Shown: positions 1 through 9,080 of the stretch, in pieces
Layout: each line of letters begins with the position of its first letter
How positions within the stretch are numbered: position 1 is the first letter of the stretch
Origin: Bog-105 sp045807925
Lineage (GTDB): Bacteria; Acidobacteriota; Terriglobia; Bryobacterales; Bryobacteraceae
DNA: 64,000 bases
NCBI GenBank assembly: GCA_045807925.1
Contig: JBJMGK010000062.1
Location: 1-64,000, forward strand
Direction: 5' to 3'
Made by a program: the position numbers and the translations under genes
The notes under the pieces: model-generated
What the model saw: the letters and a program-made list of their open reading frames with translations, nothing else
Databases searched by the model: none
What the model was told of the DNA's origin: nothing

Positions 1-423
<423 letters not shown>

Positions 424-1030
424 TCTTAATTATTAGAGTCGCCACCCTGACCTTCCAGCCAGGATGAGCCTTTTAATCGCTCCGGTTATTACTCAAAGTC
501 TGACGAATTACTTCATTGCGTCCAACCAGATTGTCAAACAACTGCGCAGACATTTCGACGATAACGAATCTCTCCGTTAAGAGCAAAAGCTGCCGGCCTC
601 GAAAGCCGTTTCGAGCTACCAATAATGCCTGCCTTTTTACAGGCAAATGGAAACGCTCAGAAAATCTTCAGGTAAAAGGGCTTCAGTAGTAAAGGATTTG
701 CTACGAGGACTGCTTGAGAACTACTATGGAGTCCGAACCGGCTCCCTGACGTCTTCAGGAGAACCGCCCATCTACTTCCTGTTCGGCGACCGTTTCATTG
801 TCGCCTTCACTAACTTATCAAAACTCTCTATTTCGTACAAGCCATTCGGAAAACTTTTTTCTCTTCGGCTTGACTGGCTCGCCGACTCTACTGCTCTCGG
901 CGACTTTCTGAGAATATCAGACCCCCTGGGTCGCCGCAAGTATTTTGAGACAGTTTTGACACATTTTCGAGCTTTCTTCCCGGTTCGTGCGACCTCGCCG
1001 ACCAAAGCGCCCGAACATAGTAGCTTTGCT
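424..1030 (-). promoter_or_regulatory. rRNA operon leader with boxA-like element
   Basis: About 600 nt separate the 16S 5' end from the next gene, with no convincing coding region. On the minus strand TGCTCTTAAC (576-585) resembles the rRNA antitermination boxA (TGCTCTTTAAC). A GTCTG/CAGAC inverted repeat brackets roughly 498-552 and might be part of the processing stalk around 16S. A TGCCTG/CAGGCA inverted repeat lies near 629-648. I could not place the promoter confidently; it should lie upstream of boxA, above position 590. Confidence 0.4.
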
Positions 1031-2008
1031 CTATTTCCGTGCCTCGCGGCGCATCTGGTCGTTGCTCACGAGTTCGGTGCGCAGGGCGTAGTGATCCGAA
1101 CCCTTCCAGTCTTTTTCGACCGCAGCCGATTCCACCTCAACCGGCCCCCGGACGAAGATCCAGTCCAGCGTGAAGGCGATCTTGTGGGTCCGTTGGACAT
1201 GCTCCCCTAATGCACTCCGAAACCCGGCTTTCTCGAGCTTCCGCAGGAACCATGAGGGAAAGTACTTTGTATTCAGGTCGCCGCCCAGGATGACGGTCGT
1301 ATCCGGCGGATAATTCCGGCTCAAATCGGCCAGCATCTCGTCGAGTTGTTCATTCTGGATTCTGCCGTAGCTGCGGCTCTCAAGGTGAGCGTTGTAGACC
1401 ACCAGTAACCGCCCGCCGAACTCCAGATCGGATACCAGGGCCACGCGCCCCCCAACCCTCCGCTGCATGATTTCCAGAGAGGAAGGAATCCAGCTCCGGG
1501 GCCGCCAGAACCCGGATTGGTGTTCGAAGCGCAAAACTCGTGAGCGCCGAATTGGAAGCCGCGTCAGCGTGGCCTGCCCAATAAATGCGGGGCCGCCTTC
1601 CTCCTGGCTTAATTCCTCGAATTCGACACCATACGCCAGGTTGAGGTGGAGTCGTCCCGCGAGCTGGCCAGCCACGTCCGCCTTTTCGGTACGCTTTGTA
1701 CCCCAGTCGACTTCCTGCAGGAGACACAAATCAGCGGAATCGCCCGCCATCGCTGCGGTCAGCGGATCCAGATTGTTGCCGTGGTCAATGTTCCAGGTGA
1801 CAACCCGAATCGAGTTCAACGCTGTGGGACGTACGAACGATTGCTCACGTACCGAGGTGACATGATTCCGCCATTCGATGGACGGGAGATCCGGCGCCTG
1901 AGCCCAAAGGAGCCCGTGGAGCACACCGACACAGAAAAGGCGAGGCGTCAGCAACGTCCGCCCGCACCTCGCCCGACTTGAGTTACTTACTTGTAGCTGA
2001 CGCGCCAA
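1031..2008 (-). CDS. Exported endonuclease/exonuclease/phosphatase-fold protein
   Basis: Belongs to the endonuclease/exonuclease/phosphatase family, metal-dependent phosphoesterases that cut nucleic acids, sphingomyelin or inositol phosphates. The fold signatures are visible in order: TWNIDHG, LLQEVDW, YNAHLESRS, GGDLNT and a C-terminal SDHYAL. These supply the usual Asn, Glu, His, Asp/Asn and His residues. The first 36 or so residues look like a signal peptide (basic start, hydrophobic stretch, possible cleavage after WAQA), so the enzyme probably works outside the cytoplasm. The start is TTG, overlapping the end of the upstream dehydrogenase gene by 22 nt, which suggests co-transcription. 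The substrate cannot be told from sequence. Confidence 0.85.
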   Translation of the reverse strand: MARQLQVSNSSRARCGRTLLTPRLFCVGVLHGLLWAQAPDLPSIEWRNHVTSVREQSFVRPTALNSIRVVTWNIDHGNNLDPLTAAMAGDSADLCLLQEVDWGTKRTEKADVAGQLAGRLHLNLAYGVEFEELSQEEGGPAFIGQATLTRLPIRRSRVLRFEHQSGFWRPRSWIPSSLEIMQRRVGGRVALVSDLEFGGRLLVVYNAHLESRSYGRIQNEQLDEMLADLSRNYPPDTTVILGGDLNTKYFPSWFLRKLEKAGFRSALGEHVQRTHKIAFTLDWIFVRGPVEVESAAVEKDWKGSDHYALRTELVSNDQMRREARK

Positions 2009-3303
2009 ATGGCTTTATATCCGTCGTCTGTCACCATGAGCGACCCATCTTGGGCAACCGCAACACCGACGGGGCGCCCCCAGACGCCTCCTTCAGGCGT
2101 GACGAACCCGGTCACGAAATCCTCATACTCGCCGCCGGCCTTCCCGTTCTCAAGGGGCACCCGGATCACCTCATACCCTGCTCGGGCTGCCTTGTTCCAG
2201 GATCCGTGCTCGGCTGCAAAGATGTCGCCCTGATACTGCTTCGGAAATCGAGTACCCGTATAAAAGGTCAGTTGCAACGATGCGTTATGAGGCTGAAGCA
2301 GGACATCCGGCACGAGCACCTTTCCCTTTAACTCCGGGTGCGTGCCCGGCAGCCGGGGATCGTGGTGGTCGCCCATATAGAACCAGGGCCAGCCGTAGAA
2401 TCCGCCCTCCTTTACCGAGGTAATGTAGTCCGGAACCAGGTTGTCCCCCAGCATGTCTCGCTCGTTTACCGAACACCAGAGTTGGCCGGTGGTGGGATTG
2501 ATTGCTATGCCGACCGGATTGCGAATACCGGATCCATAGATCTTCACAAACTTACCGTCCGGCGTATATTCGAGGATATTGGCGCGATGCGTTTCGCCCG
2601 GATGGGTATCAGGATCATCAACGTTCGACGCCGATCCCACAGAAACAAACAATTTACTCCCGTCCGGCGAGAAAGCAAGGTCTCGCGTCCAATGGCCTCC
2701 CCCTGCGGGCAACTCGGTAATCACCGTCTCGGCCGGTCCGCTAGCCTTCAAATCGCCAGAATGATACGGAAAGCGCACTACCGAGTTGGTGTTGCCTACG
2801 TACACGTATTGCGGGTTATTGCCGGGAGGATAAAACGCGATGCCGAAGTTCTGACGCAAGCCGGTGGCGAACACTTCCTTCTGCTGCGCCTTCCCGTCCG
2901 CGGTGATGCCGCGGAAAACAAGGACCTCACCGATCTTGCTCTCCGCAACGAAAAAATCTCCGTTGGGAGCAGTTTTGATTTCCCGCGGCTGGTTCATGCC
3001 ACCCGCATACTGCTCAACTTTGAACCCGGGCAGCGTCTTGGGCCAGGCATCAGGCGGCTTCGCAATCAGGGATGGCGAGTTAGCAACACCTTTGGTGGCA
3101 AACGGCTGAGGCAAGTCCGCCACCGTGATCTTCCGGAACACGCCGGGATGTTCATTCTTGTAATCGGTAAACGCTGCCGTTCCAGTAATGACATTCGAGA
3201 TATCGGAACGATCAAAGTACATGCTCCGGGCGCTCAATAGCGCCAGAGAGCCTAGGAGCAGACCGGAGGCCAAGCTAACGGCCCTTTTTCGCGTAAGTTT
3301 CAT
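1987..3303 (-). CDS. PQQ-type glucose/sorbosone dehydrogenase family protein
   Basis: A 438-residue secreted or membrane-anchored protein of the glucose/sorbosone dehydrogenase beta-propeller family, whose members oxidise sugars with PQQ. Visible features are propeller strands such as LPGFKVEQYAGGMNQPREI and GGGHWTRDLAFSPDG, the GSGIRNPVGIAINP segment, and AAEHGSWNK. The ATG at 3303 is preferred over one ten codons upstream because GAGGA lies six bases before it and the protein then starts MKLTRKR plus a hydrophobic segment (signal anchor, residues 8-26). It follows hisA by 75 nt on the same strand but is unrelated to histidine. Whether it binds PQQ is inferred from the family only. Confidence 0.85.
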   Translation of the reverse strand: MKLTRKRAVSLASGLLLGSLALLSARSMYFDRSDISNVITGTAAFTDYKNEHPGVFRKITVADLPQPFATKGVANSPSLIAKPPDAWPKTLPGFKVEQYAGGMNQPREIKTAPNGDFFVAESKIGEVLVFRGITADGKAQQKEVFATGLRQNFGIAFYPPGNNPQYVYVGNTNSVVRFPYHSGDLKASGPAETVITELPAGGGHWTRDLAFSPDGSKLFVSVGSASNVDDPDTHPGETHRANILEYTPDGKFVKIYGSGIRNPVGIAINPTTGQLWCSVNERDMLGDNLVPDYITSVKEGGFYGWPWFYMGDHHDPRLPGTHPELKGKVLVPDVLLQPHNASLQLTFYTGTRFPKQYQGDIFAAEHGSWNKAARAGYEVIRVPLENGKAGGEYEDFVTGFVTPEGGVWGRPVGVAVAQDGSLMVTDDGYKAIWRVSYK

Positions 3304-3378
3304 TCTTCCTCGATGGAAATCCTTCGCCAACAAATCTTTCGATGCGATGATAGCTCAACGGGAACCATTGAAATGCCC

Positions 3379-4116
3379 TCAGGCGACCGTTCCCGCTTCG
3401 CTACCGGAAGCCGCCAGGGTGGCGTTCAGGTCCGCCAATTCACCTAGGTGAAGGCGCCCCGTATAGATAGACATTCCAATCGCGCAGTGCACTCCGAGGG
3501 ACGAGAGCGCTCGAATGTCTTCCATTGTGGTGATCCCGCCGGCGGCAACGAGTTCGTGGCTCGTGCGGCTGCGCAGCTCTCCGAACCAGTCCACGTCCGT
3601 CCCCTGCATCATTCCTTCTTTGTCGACGTAGGTGCACAGGAAACCCGAACAGTAAGGCTCGAGCGCAGGAATCAGATCGGTTGCCTTCCAGCGCGTTTTC
3701 TCCTGCCATCCCTTTACGACGACGTACCCGTCCCTGCTGTCGAGCGCGATCGTGACATACGTCGCGCCAAGCGCCGCGCGCAGGCTGCTGAGAAACGCAA
3801 AATCAGGCCCTTCCGCATTAAAGGCCGCAGTCCCCACAATTCCCCTGTGCGCACCGATCTCGGCCAGCTCACGCGCGCGCTCAACGGTACGGACCCCGCC
3901 ACCGGCCCGAACAAGCGCTCGCCCGGCAATATGGTTCAGGATGGCGGTATTGGATCCGCGCCCCATTGCCGCGTCGAGGTCGATCACTTGTATCTGAGGG
4001 AAACCGGCAAAGAGCGCCAGCATTTCGTCCGGCGACTTTCCCTCTAACGCCTTTTCGCGGCCCTGCACAAGCTGCACGACCTTACCGTCCATCAAGTCGA
4101 TACAGGGAATAATCAT
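3379..4116 (-). CDS. hisA: 1-(5-phosphoribosyl)-5-[(5-phosphoribosylamino)methylideneamino]imidazole-4-carboxamide isomerase
   Basis: HisA carries out the Amadori isomerisation of ProFAR to PRFAR, the fourth step of histidine synthesis. It is a (beta/alpha)8 barrel of 245 residues, the usual size. The catalytic Asp of the first strand is in IIPCIDLMDGKVV, the phosphate-binding half-barrel repeats are AGGGVRT and AAGGITT, and the second catalytic Asp is in the YVDKEGMMQGTDVDW region. It is the last his gene of the operon and overlaps hisF by four bases (ATGA), so translation is probably coupled. Confidence 0.95.
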   Translation of the reverse strand: MIIPCIDLMDGKVVQLVQGREKALEGKSPDEMLALFAGFPQIQVIDLDAAMGRGSNTAILNHIAGRALVRAGGGVRTVERARELAEIGAHRGIVGTAAFNAEGPDFAFLSSLRAALGATYVTIALDSRDGYVVVKGWQEKTRWKATDLIPALEPYCSGFLCTYVDKEGMMQGTDVDWFGELRSRTSHELVAAGGITTMEDIRALSSLGVHCAIGMSIYTGRLHLGELADLNATLAASGSEAGTVA

Positions 4117-4874
4117 GATGGCCTCACGGGAACGTGCGCCTCGGTGAGAGCACGCTTCAGTTCCCCAACTGTGTACTTACCGTAGTGAAAAACGGATGCG
4201 CCCAAGGCAGCATCGGCCTTGCCCTCAGTCAGCACCGTCACGAAATCCTCCGGTTTGCCCGCCCCGCCGGACGCGATCACCGGCACGGAAGTTGCTGCCG
4301 CAACCGCACGCGTCAGGTCGCAATCGAAACCGGTTTGAATGCCGTCCGTATCCATGGAGGTCAGGAGTATTTCCCCGGCGCCAAGATCCTCGCCGCGCTG
4401 CGCCCATTCCACCGTATCGATTCCTTCATCGAAGCGGCCCCCTTTTGTGAATACATTCCACCGGCCCGCCGGGGTGCGGCGCGCGTCGATTGCGAGAACA
4501 ACCGCTTGCGCCCCAAACTCCTCACTGAGTTCGCGAATGAGCTCCGGCCTGTGAACAGCGGCAGTGTTGACGCTTACTTTGTCGGCCCCCGCAAGAATGA
4601 TCTTCCGCCCATCGGCAACGGTCCGTATTCCCCCGCCCACCGTGAGCGGAATGAAAACCTTACGAGCCGTTTTCGCGACCAAGTCCGCCATGATCTCGCG
4701 TGCGTCGCTCGAAGCCGTGATGTCGAGAAAAACCAGTTCGTCCGCCCCTTGCGCGTTGTAGCGCTCGGCTAATTCCACCGGGTCGCCGGCATCGCGCAAC
4801 TGGAGAAAGTTCACGCCCTTCACAACCCGGCCGCCAGTCACGTCAAGGCAAGGAATGATGCGTTTCGCCAACAT
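4113..4874 (-). CDS. hisF: Imidazole glycerol phosphate synthase, cyclase subunit
   Basis: HisF is the cyclase half of the HisF-HisH complex. It joins ammonia from HisH to PRFAR to give imidazole glycerol phosphate and AICAR. The 253-residue barrel has the catalytic Asp in RIIPCLDVTGG near residue 11 and a second in VLAIDARR near residue 130. The phosphate-binding motifs LTVGGGIRT and VIASGGAG are also present. Its start codon directly follows the hisH stop codon. Confidence 0.96.
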   Translation of the reverse strand: MLAKRIIPCLDVTGGRVVKGVNFLQLRDAGDPVELAERYNAQGADELVFLDITASSDAREIMADLVAKTARKVFIPLTVGGGIRTVADGRKIILAGADKVSVNTAAVHRPELIRELSEEFGAQAVVLAIDARRTPAGRWNVFTKGGRFDEGIDTVEWAQRGEDLGAGEILLTSMDTDGIQTGFDCDLTRAVAAATSVPVIASGGAGKPEDFVTVLTEGKADAALGASVFHYGKYTVGELKRALTEAHVPVRPS

Positions 4875-5468
4875 TCAGAGTTCGAGGAAATTCCGGATCA
4901 CAGTCAGTCCCGTCTCGCCCGACTTCTCGGGGTGGAACTGAACGGCATACAGGCTTCCTTGTTCAATCACGGCCGAATAGGGCTGGGCGTAGGTGCACGC
5001 AGCCGCCGTGGCAGAGATCACCGGCGCAAAGTAGCTATGAGCGAAATAGGTAAATGGCGCCTCGCCAAGCCCCTGCAGCAATCGACTCGGCCGTCGCAGT
5101 TCAAGCGAGTTCCAACCCATGTGCGGCACTCGTACATCGCCCGTGAATTTGCGCACAACTCCACGCAGGATCCCGAGACCGAGACTTCCGGGGGACTCTT
5201 CGCTGCGTTCAAACAGACATTGGAGGCCAACGCAGATTCCGAGAAAGGGGACGCCTCTTCCGACACGCTCCTGAAGCGGTTCGCGCAACCCGAGTTCGTC
5301 GAGAGAGCGCATCATCTGACCGAAGTGGCCGACGCCCGGGAGGACAATCCTGCTTGCTCGTTCAACCGCTTCCGGTTTGTTGACCACCTCATATTCCGCG
5401 CCGATCGCTTCGAGCGTATTCCGCACGGAACGCAAGTTCCCTGCCCCGTAATCGACGATGGTTGTCAC
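4875..5468 (-). CDS. hisH: Imidazole glycerol phosphate synthase, glutamine amidotransferase subunit
   Basis: HisH is a class I glutaminase that feeds ammonia to HisF. The nucleophile Cys is in FLGICVGLQCLFE near residue 78, and the His/Glu pair is in AVQFHPEKSG near the C terminus. The oxyanion region is at LPGVGHFG. Length (197 residues) is normal. The start overlaps the hisB stop by four bases. Confidence 0.95.
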   Translation of the reverse strand: MTTIVDYGAGNLRSVRNTLEAIGAEYEVVNKPEAVERASRIVLPGVGHFGQMMRSLDELGLREPLQERVGRGVPFLGICVGLQCLFERSEESPGSLGLGILRGVVRKFTGDVRVPHMGWNSLELRRPSRLLQGLGEAPFTYFAHSYFAPVISATAAACTYAQPYSAVIEQGSLYAVQFHPEKSGETGLTVIRNFLEL

Positions 5469-6052
5469 AGCAGCCCCTTGGTAGACGGCAGTTGATCCTT
5501 CAGGCGTTCATCCGTTGAACAGGCGTAGCGCATCGCTCGAGCAAAGCACTTGAAGATCGCTTCAATCTTGTGGTGGTTCGAGCGCCCGTAAAGCACTTTG
5601 ATATGAACGTTTGCTCCCGCATGGTGGACAAACCCGTTAAAGAAATCCTCGAGCAGTTCCGTTTGCAAATCACCCACCAGGACGACGCTGACCGCCTGAT
5701 AGTAAACCAAAGCCGGGCGCCCGCCAAGATCCACCGCGGCAACGGCGAGCGACTCGTCCATAGGCTGCAGAAAGTACCCGGCGCGATTGATGCCGCGTCG
5801 ATCGCCAAGTGCCTGCGAGAAAAGATCGCCTAGTACGATGCCGACGTCTTCGACCGTATGGTGCTGATCGACATCGAGATCGCCGTGCGCTTGTAGCTCC
5901 AGGTCGAATCCGCCGTGTTTGGCGAATAGCTCCAGCATGTGGTCAAAGAATCGGATCCCCGTTGAGATTCGATACGTCCCGGAGCCATCCAGGCGCAGAG
6001 ATCCTGCAATCTGCGTTTCCTTGGTATTTCGCTCGACCCGACCTTCTCTCAT
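5465..6052 (-). CDS. hisB: Imidazoleglycerol-phosphate dehydratase
   Basis: This is a monofunctional HisB, dehydrating imidazole glycerol phosphate to imidazole acetol phosphate. The metal-binding histidine motifs DQHHTVEDVGI and a later YGRSNHHKIEAIFK are both visible, as is FFDHMLELFAKHGG near the start. At 195 residues it lacks the N-terminal histidinol-phosphatase domain of the E. coli enzyme. The separate HAD protein encoded just upstream could supply that activity. Confidence 0.96.
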   Translation of the reverse strand: MREGRVERNTKETQIAGSLRLDGSGTYRISTGIRFFDHMLELFAKHGGFDLELQAHGDLDVDQHHTVEDVGIVLGDLFSQALGDRRGINRAGYFLQPMDESLAVAAVDLGGRPALVYYQAVSVVLVGDLQTELLEDFFNGFVHHAGANVHIKVLYGRSNHHKIEAIFKCFARAMRYACSTDERLKDQLPSTKGLL

Positions 6053-6054
6053 TG

Positions 6055-6750
6055 TTAGTTCCTTCGCGCTTCCGCCACGAGGGGCCCCAATTGATTGATG
6101 TCGTCAAGCACTGCGAAAGCGCCGTACTTTCTCAGAATTTCCGCGATCTCGATGTGACGTGGATTGTGAGGCGTCGAAACGCCGACAAACGAGACACCTG
6201 CAGATTGGGCACTTCGCGCGTCGTCGATCGTGTCTCCCAAATACCAGATCGTTTTGCCCGGGTAGTGATTCTGAATCAACTCCAAGCCGTCGGGCGCAGG
6301 CTTCGGATTGGGAACTGAGTCATCCGTGACGATCAGGCGGAAATGGTCAGCCACAGCGTTTCGGTCGAGCGTGATATCGGCCTCATACTTTGCCCGTCCG
6401 GTGAAGATGGCCAAATCAGCGTTCGCTCGAAGTTCGTCTAAGAGCGTTGGCTTTGGAAGCCACTGTTCGCGTTGTATCAGACCGTCGCCGTCTTCGCCTA
6501 GAAAGACCTGGTTGAAGTACTCTACGACGTCTCCGTACGGAATGCTCTTTCCGCGATCCTGAATCAAACGCTGCGACAGAAGCCAGTCGTTGTTCCAGCC
6601 ACCGGCGATCTTGAAATCCTGGATCGTGTCATGTGAAACGGATGTTCCGGTAAAGTGCCGCACCGTCTCCCGGATGGCTTCGCGATACGACTCCGACACC
6701 TCGACGAGGACGCCGTCCATGTCGAAGACAAGTACGTCAGGAGCTTTCAC
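6055..6750 (-). CDS. HAD-superfamily phosphatase in the his operon, likely histidinol-phosphatase
   Basis: A 231-residue HAD hydrolase with all four motifs: DMDGVLVEV (nucleophile Asp), IFTGRAKYE (motif II Thr), NPKPAPD (motif III Lys) and YLGDTIDDARSA (motif IV acids). The GTG start at 6750 is chosen because it overlaps the hisC stop as GTGA and puts the catalytic motif near the N terminus. A longer frame up to 6819 lies inside hisC. It sits between hisC and the monofunctional hisB, exactly where a histidinol-phosphate phosphatase is needed. No HisN, PHP-type or HisB-N phosphatase is seen in the window. The function is inferred from position; the HAD fold is clear. Confidence 0.85.
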   Translation of the reverse strand: MKAPDVLVFDMDGVLVEVSESYREAIRETVRHFTGTSVSHDTIQDFKIAGGWNNDWLLSQRLIQDRGKSIPYGDVVEYFNQVFLGEDGDGLIQREQWLPKPTLLDELRANADLAIFTGRAKYEADITLDRNAVADHFRLIVTDDSVPNPKPAPDGLELIQNHYPGKTIWYLGDTIDDARSAQSAGVSFVGVSTPHNPRHIEIAEILRKYGAFAVLDDINQLGPLVAEARRN

Positions 6751-7844
6751 CAAATCTGCTCCAGTTCGTTGAGGAATCGCTGGACCTGGTCGCGAGTCCC
6801 GACTGTGACTCGAACACATCCCGGCAGTTCATAACTTCGATCGCGAATAAGAATGCCGCGCGATCTCAGCTCGTCTCGGATGGGGATCGCCCGGTCTCCG
6901 GCCTGGAACAGGACGAAGTTGGCCTGGCTCTTTACGTACGGGATCTTCAATCGTTCCAGGCCGACATACAACAGTTCTTTGGCCGTGAGCACTTCGAGCA
7001 CGTAATCCTCAACGAACTTGGTATCCGTTATGGCGATGCGAGCAGCCATGGCGGCAAGCGAATTGACGCTGTATGGCGACTGTGCCTTCCGCACATACGC
7101 TATGTTTTCCGAGCTCGAGAATAAAGATCCGCAGCGCATCGCGGCCATGCCATAGATCTTGGAGAACGTCCGGCTGACAAACAGATTCGGGTGCTGGTGC
7201 AGCAGCGGAAGCACCGTGACTCCGCTAAATTCGTAATACGCTTCGTCGATCAACACGGCCGCGCCACGAGCCTTCGCGAGTATCCGCTCGATGCCCGCGA
7301 TGTTCGTCCCGGTTCCCGTCGGATTATTCGGATTACTGATCAGGATTGCTTTGGTCTCGGGCGTGATTCTCTCGAGCAGCTCGTCAAGAGGAAACGCCAG
7401 AGTTCCCGGCCGATAATCTACTTCGGCCACATCCGCTCCGGCCAGTTGTGAATAGAACCGGTACATCGCATACGACGGCCGAAGCACGAGCACTTGATCA
7501 CGATCGTCGACATAGGTGTTGACAAGTACCTGGATGGCTTCATCCGTCCCATTGGTCAGGGTCAACTCGTCTTCGCCTACGCCGAAGTGTCTCGACAGGT
7601 CCTGCAGGGCATGCCCGTATTCGGGGTACATGCTGAGATCCGCCGCCGTTAAAAAGCGCTTGATGAAATCGAGCACGTGCGGAGGACCGCCCACCGTGTT
7701 TTCGTTGAAGTCCAGGCGCAGCTTGTTGCGTCTGCCATCCGAGGGCGGATGGTAGGGGGCCATATCGAGCACCGCCTGCCGGGGCCGGAGCACCGTCTCA
7801 CTTACATTTACTTTGGTGTCTACCATCTCGTTTACGTCGTACAT
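6747..7844 (-). CDS. hisC: Histidinol-phosphate aminotransferase
   Basis: HisC moves an amino group from glutamate to imidazole acetol phosphate using PLP. It is a fold-type I aminotransferase. Visible are LDFNENTVGGPP, the TNGTDEAI segment, ISNPNNPTGTG, LIDEAYYEFSG (Asp and Tyr around PLP) and SRTFSKIYGMA with the PLP Lys. It ends QIW next to the HAD start. Two start codons are possible: 7844, overlapping the hisD end by 13 nt, and 7826 six codons later. Confidence 0.95.
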   Translation of the reverse strand: MYDVNEMVDTKVNVSETVLRPRQAVLDMAPYHPPSDGRRNKLRLDFNENTVGGPPHVLDFIKRFLTAADLSMYPEYGHALQDLSRHFGVGEDELTLTNGTDEAIQVLVNTYVDDRDQVLVLRPSYAMYRFYSQLAGADVAEVDYRPGTLAFPLDELLERITPETKAILISNPNNPTGTGTNIAGIERILAKARGAAVLIDEAYYEFSGVTVLPLLHQHPNLFVSRTFSKIYGMAAMRCGSLFSSSENIAYVRKAQSPYSVNSLAAMAARIAITDTKFVEDYVLEVLTAKELLYVGLERLKIPYVKSQANFVLFQAGDRAIPIRDELRSRGILIRDRSYELPGCVRVTVGTRDQVQRFLNELEQIW

Positions 7845-9076
7845 CGGACTTCGACCGAGCGCGCATGCGCTTCCAATCCTTCCACTCGTGCCAGCGTTGT
7901 GATCGTCGGAACGAGTTCGACAAGAGCTGAAGGTGAAAGCTCCTGAATGGCGATCAGCTTTACGAAATCGGCGGAAGACAATCCGCCGCGCAGTCTTGCG
8001 GCACCGCCGGTTGGCAAAACATGGCTTGGACCTGCCGCATAGTCGCCCGCAGACTCCGGGGAATTCTGCCCGAGGAACACTGTTCCCGCGTTTCGGATCT
8101 GTGGCAATAGCGAAGGGTCATGAAGGCTAAGATGTTCGGGAGCAATCCGGTTTGAAAGATCCACTCCCGCCTGCATCGTGGGAACAACGATGATGGCGCT
8201 CGAGTTGTCAATCGAAGTTCGGGCCACGTCAGCAGTCGAAAGCGTACGGAGCTGCGTGTCAAGCTGTGCCGCTACCACATGAGCCAAGCCTTCCGACGTG
8301 GTAATGAGGATGGCACTGGCGGTGACGTCGTGTTCCGCCTGGGCGAGCATGTCGGCCGCGATGATCTTCGGATCGCCTTCCGCAGCCAGGATCAGGATCT
8401 CGGTCGGACCCGCAACAAAGTCGATGCCTACATCGCCGGCCAGCAGTTTTTTCGCTTCGGCCACGTACGCATTTCCCGGCCCCACAATTCGGTCCACTCT
8501 CGGGATCGTTTCCGTTCCAAACGCCATGGCAGCGATTGCCTGCGCACCGCCGATGCGATAGACTTCGTCGATCCCGAGCATTTGGGCACAACCCAGAATC
8601 TCGGGTGACGGCTTCGGTGACGTAATGCAGATCCTTCGTACTCCGGCAGTTTGCGCGAGCACTGCGGTCATCAGGAGCGTTGACGGAAGCGGGTACCGGC
8701 CCGACGGAACATAACAACCGACCGCATCGACCGGCCGCACGATCCAACCCAGTTTTCGCCCGGGCGAAAACTCTTCGAATCTCTCCCGCGGCAGCTGAAG
8801 CCTGGCATATTCGCGGATATTGGCCGCGGCCGTTTCAGCAGCTTGCTTCACGCTCTCCGGCATCGCCTCGAACGCAGCGCTCAGTTCAGATTGCGGAAAG
8901 CGAACGGGCTGATCGGCTAATCCGTCAAAGTTCCGAGCGTATCGAAGAAGAGCGGCATCTCCCTCCTCGCGAACCGCATTCAGAATTGGCCGTACTACGT
9001 CGCTGACCGAATCAGTCTCGTGTTTCCGCCCATCGACAAAGGCAATCCCCTCCGCAAGAGTTAAGATTCGAATCAT
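7832..9076 (-). CDS. hisD: Histidinol dehydrogenase
   Basis: HisD catalyses the last two steps, oxidising L-histidinol to L-histidine with two NAD. At 414 residues it is of normal size. The diagnostic segments are GCYVPSGRYPLPSTLLMTAV, AMAFGTETIPRVDRIVGPGN, VGIDFVAGPTEIL, LAQAEHDV (Zn ligands and active-site Glu/His) and NRIAPEHLSLH. Only four bases separate it from hisG upstream, and its end overlaps hisC. Confidence 0.96.
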   Translation of the reverse strand: MIRILTLAEGIAFVDGRKHETDSVSDVVRPILNAVREEGDAALLRYARNFDGLADQPVRFPQSELSAAFEAMPESVKQAAETAAANIREYARLQLPRERFEEFSPGRKLGWIVRPVDAVGCYVPSGRYPLPSTLLMTAVLAQTAGVRRICITSPKPSPEILGCAQMLGIDEVYRIGGAQAIAAMAFGTETIPRVDRIVGPGNAYVAEAKKLLAGDVGIDFVAGPTEILILAAEGDPKIIAADMLAQAEHDVTASAILITTSEGLAHVVAAQLDTQLRTLSTADVARTSIDNSSAIIVVPTMQAGVDLSNRIAPEHLSLHDPSLLPQIRNAGTVFLGQNSPESAGDYAAGPSHVLPTGGAARLRGGLSSADFVKLIAIQELSPSALVELVPTITTLARVEGLEAHARSVEVRCTT

Positions 9077-9080
9077 TCGT

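Noticed and set aside
647..1210. 187-residue plus-strand ORF upstream of the rRNA gene
   Set aside because: No recognisable motif, no good start site, and its end overlaps the well-supported EEP-family gene on the other strand.
2338..3240. 300-residue plus-strand ORF
   Set aside because: Antisense to the glucose/sorbosone dehydrogenase gene; composition is the mirror of that gene and has no motifs.
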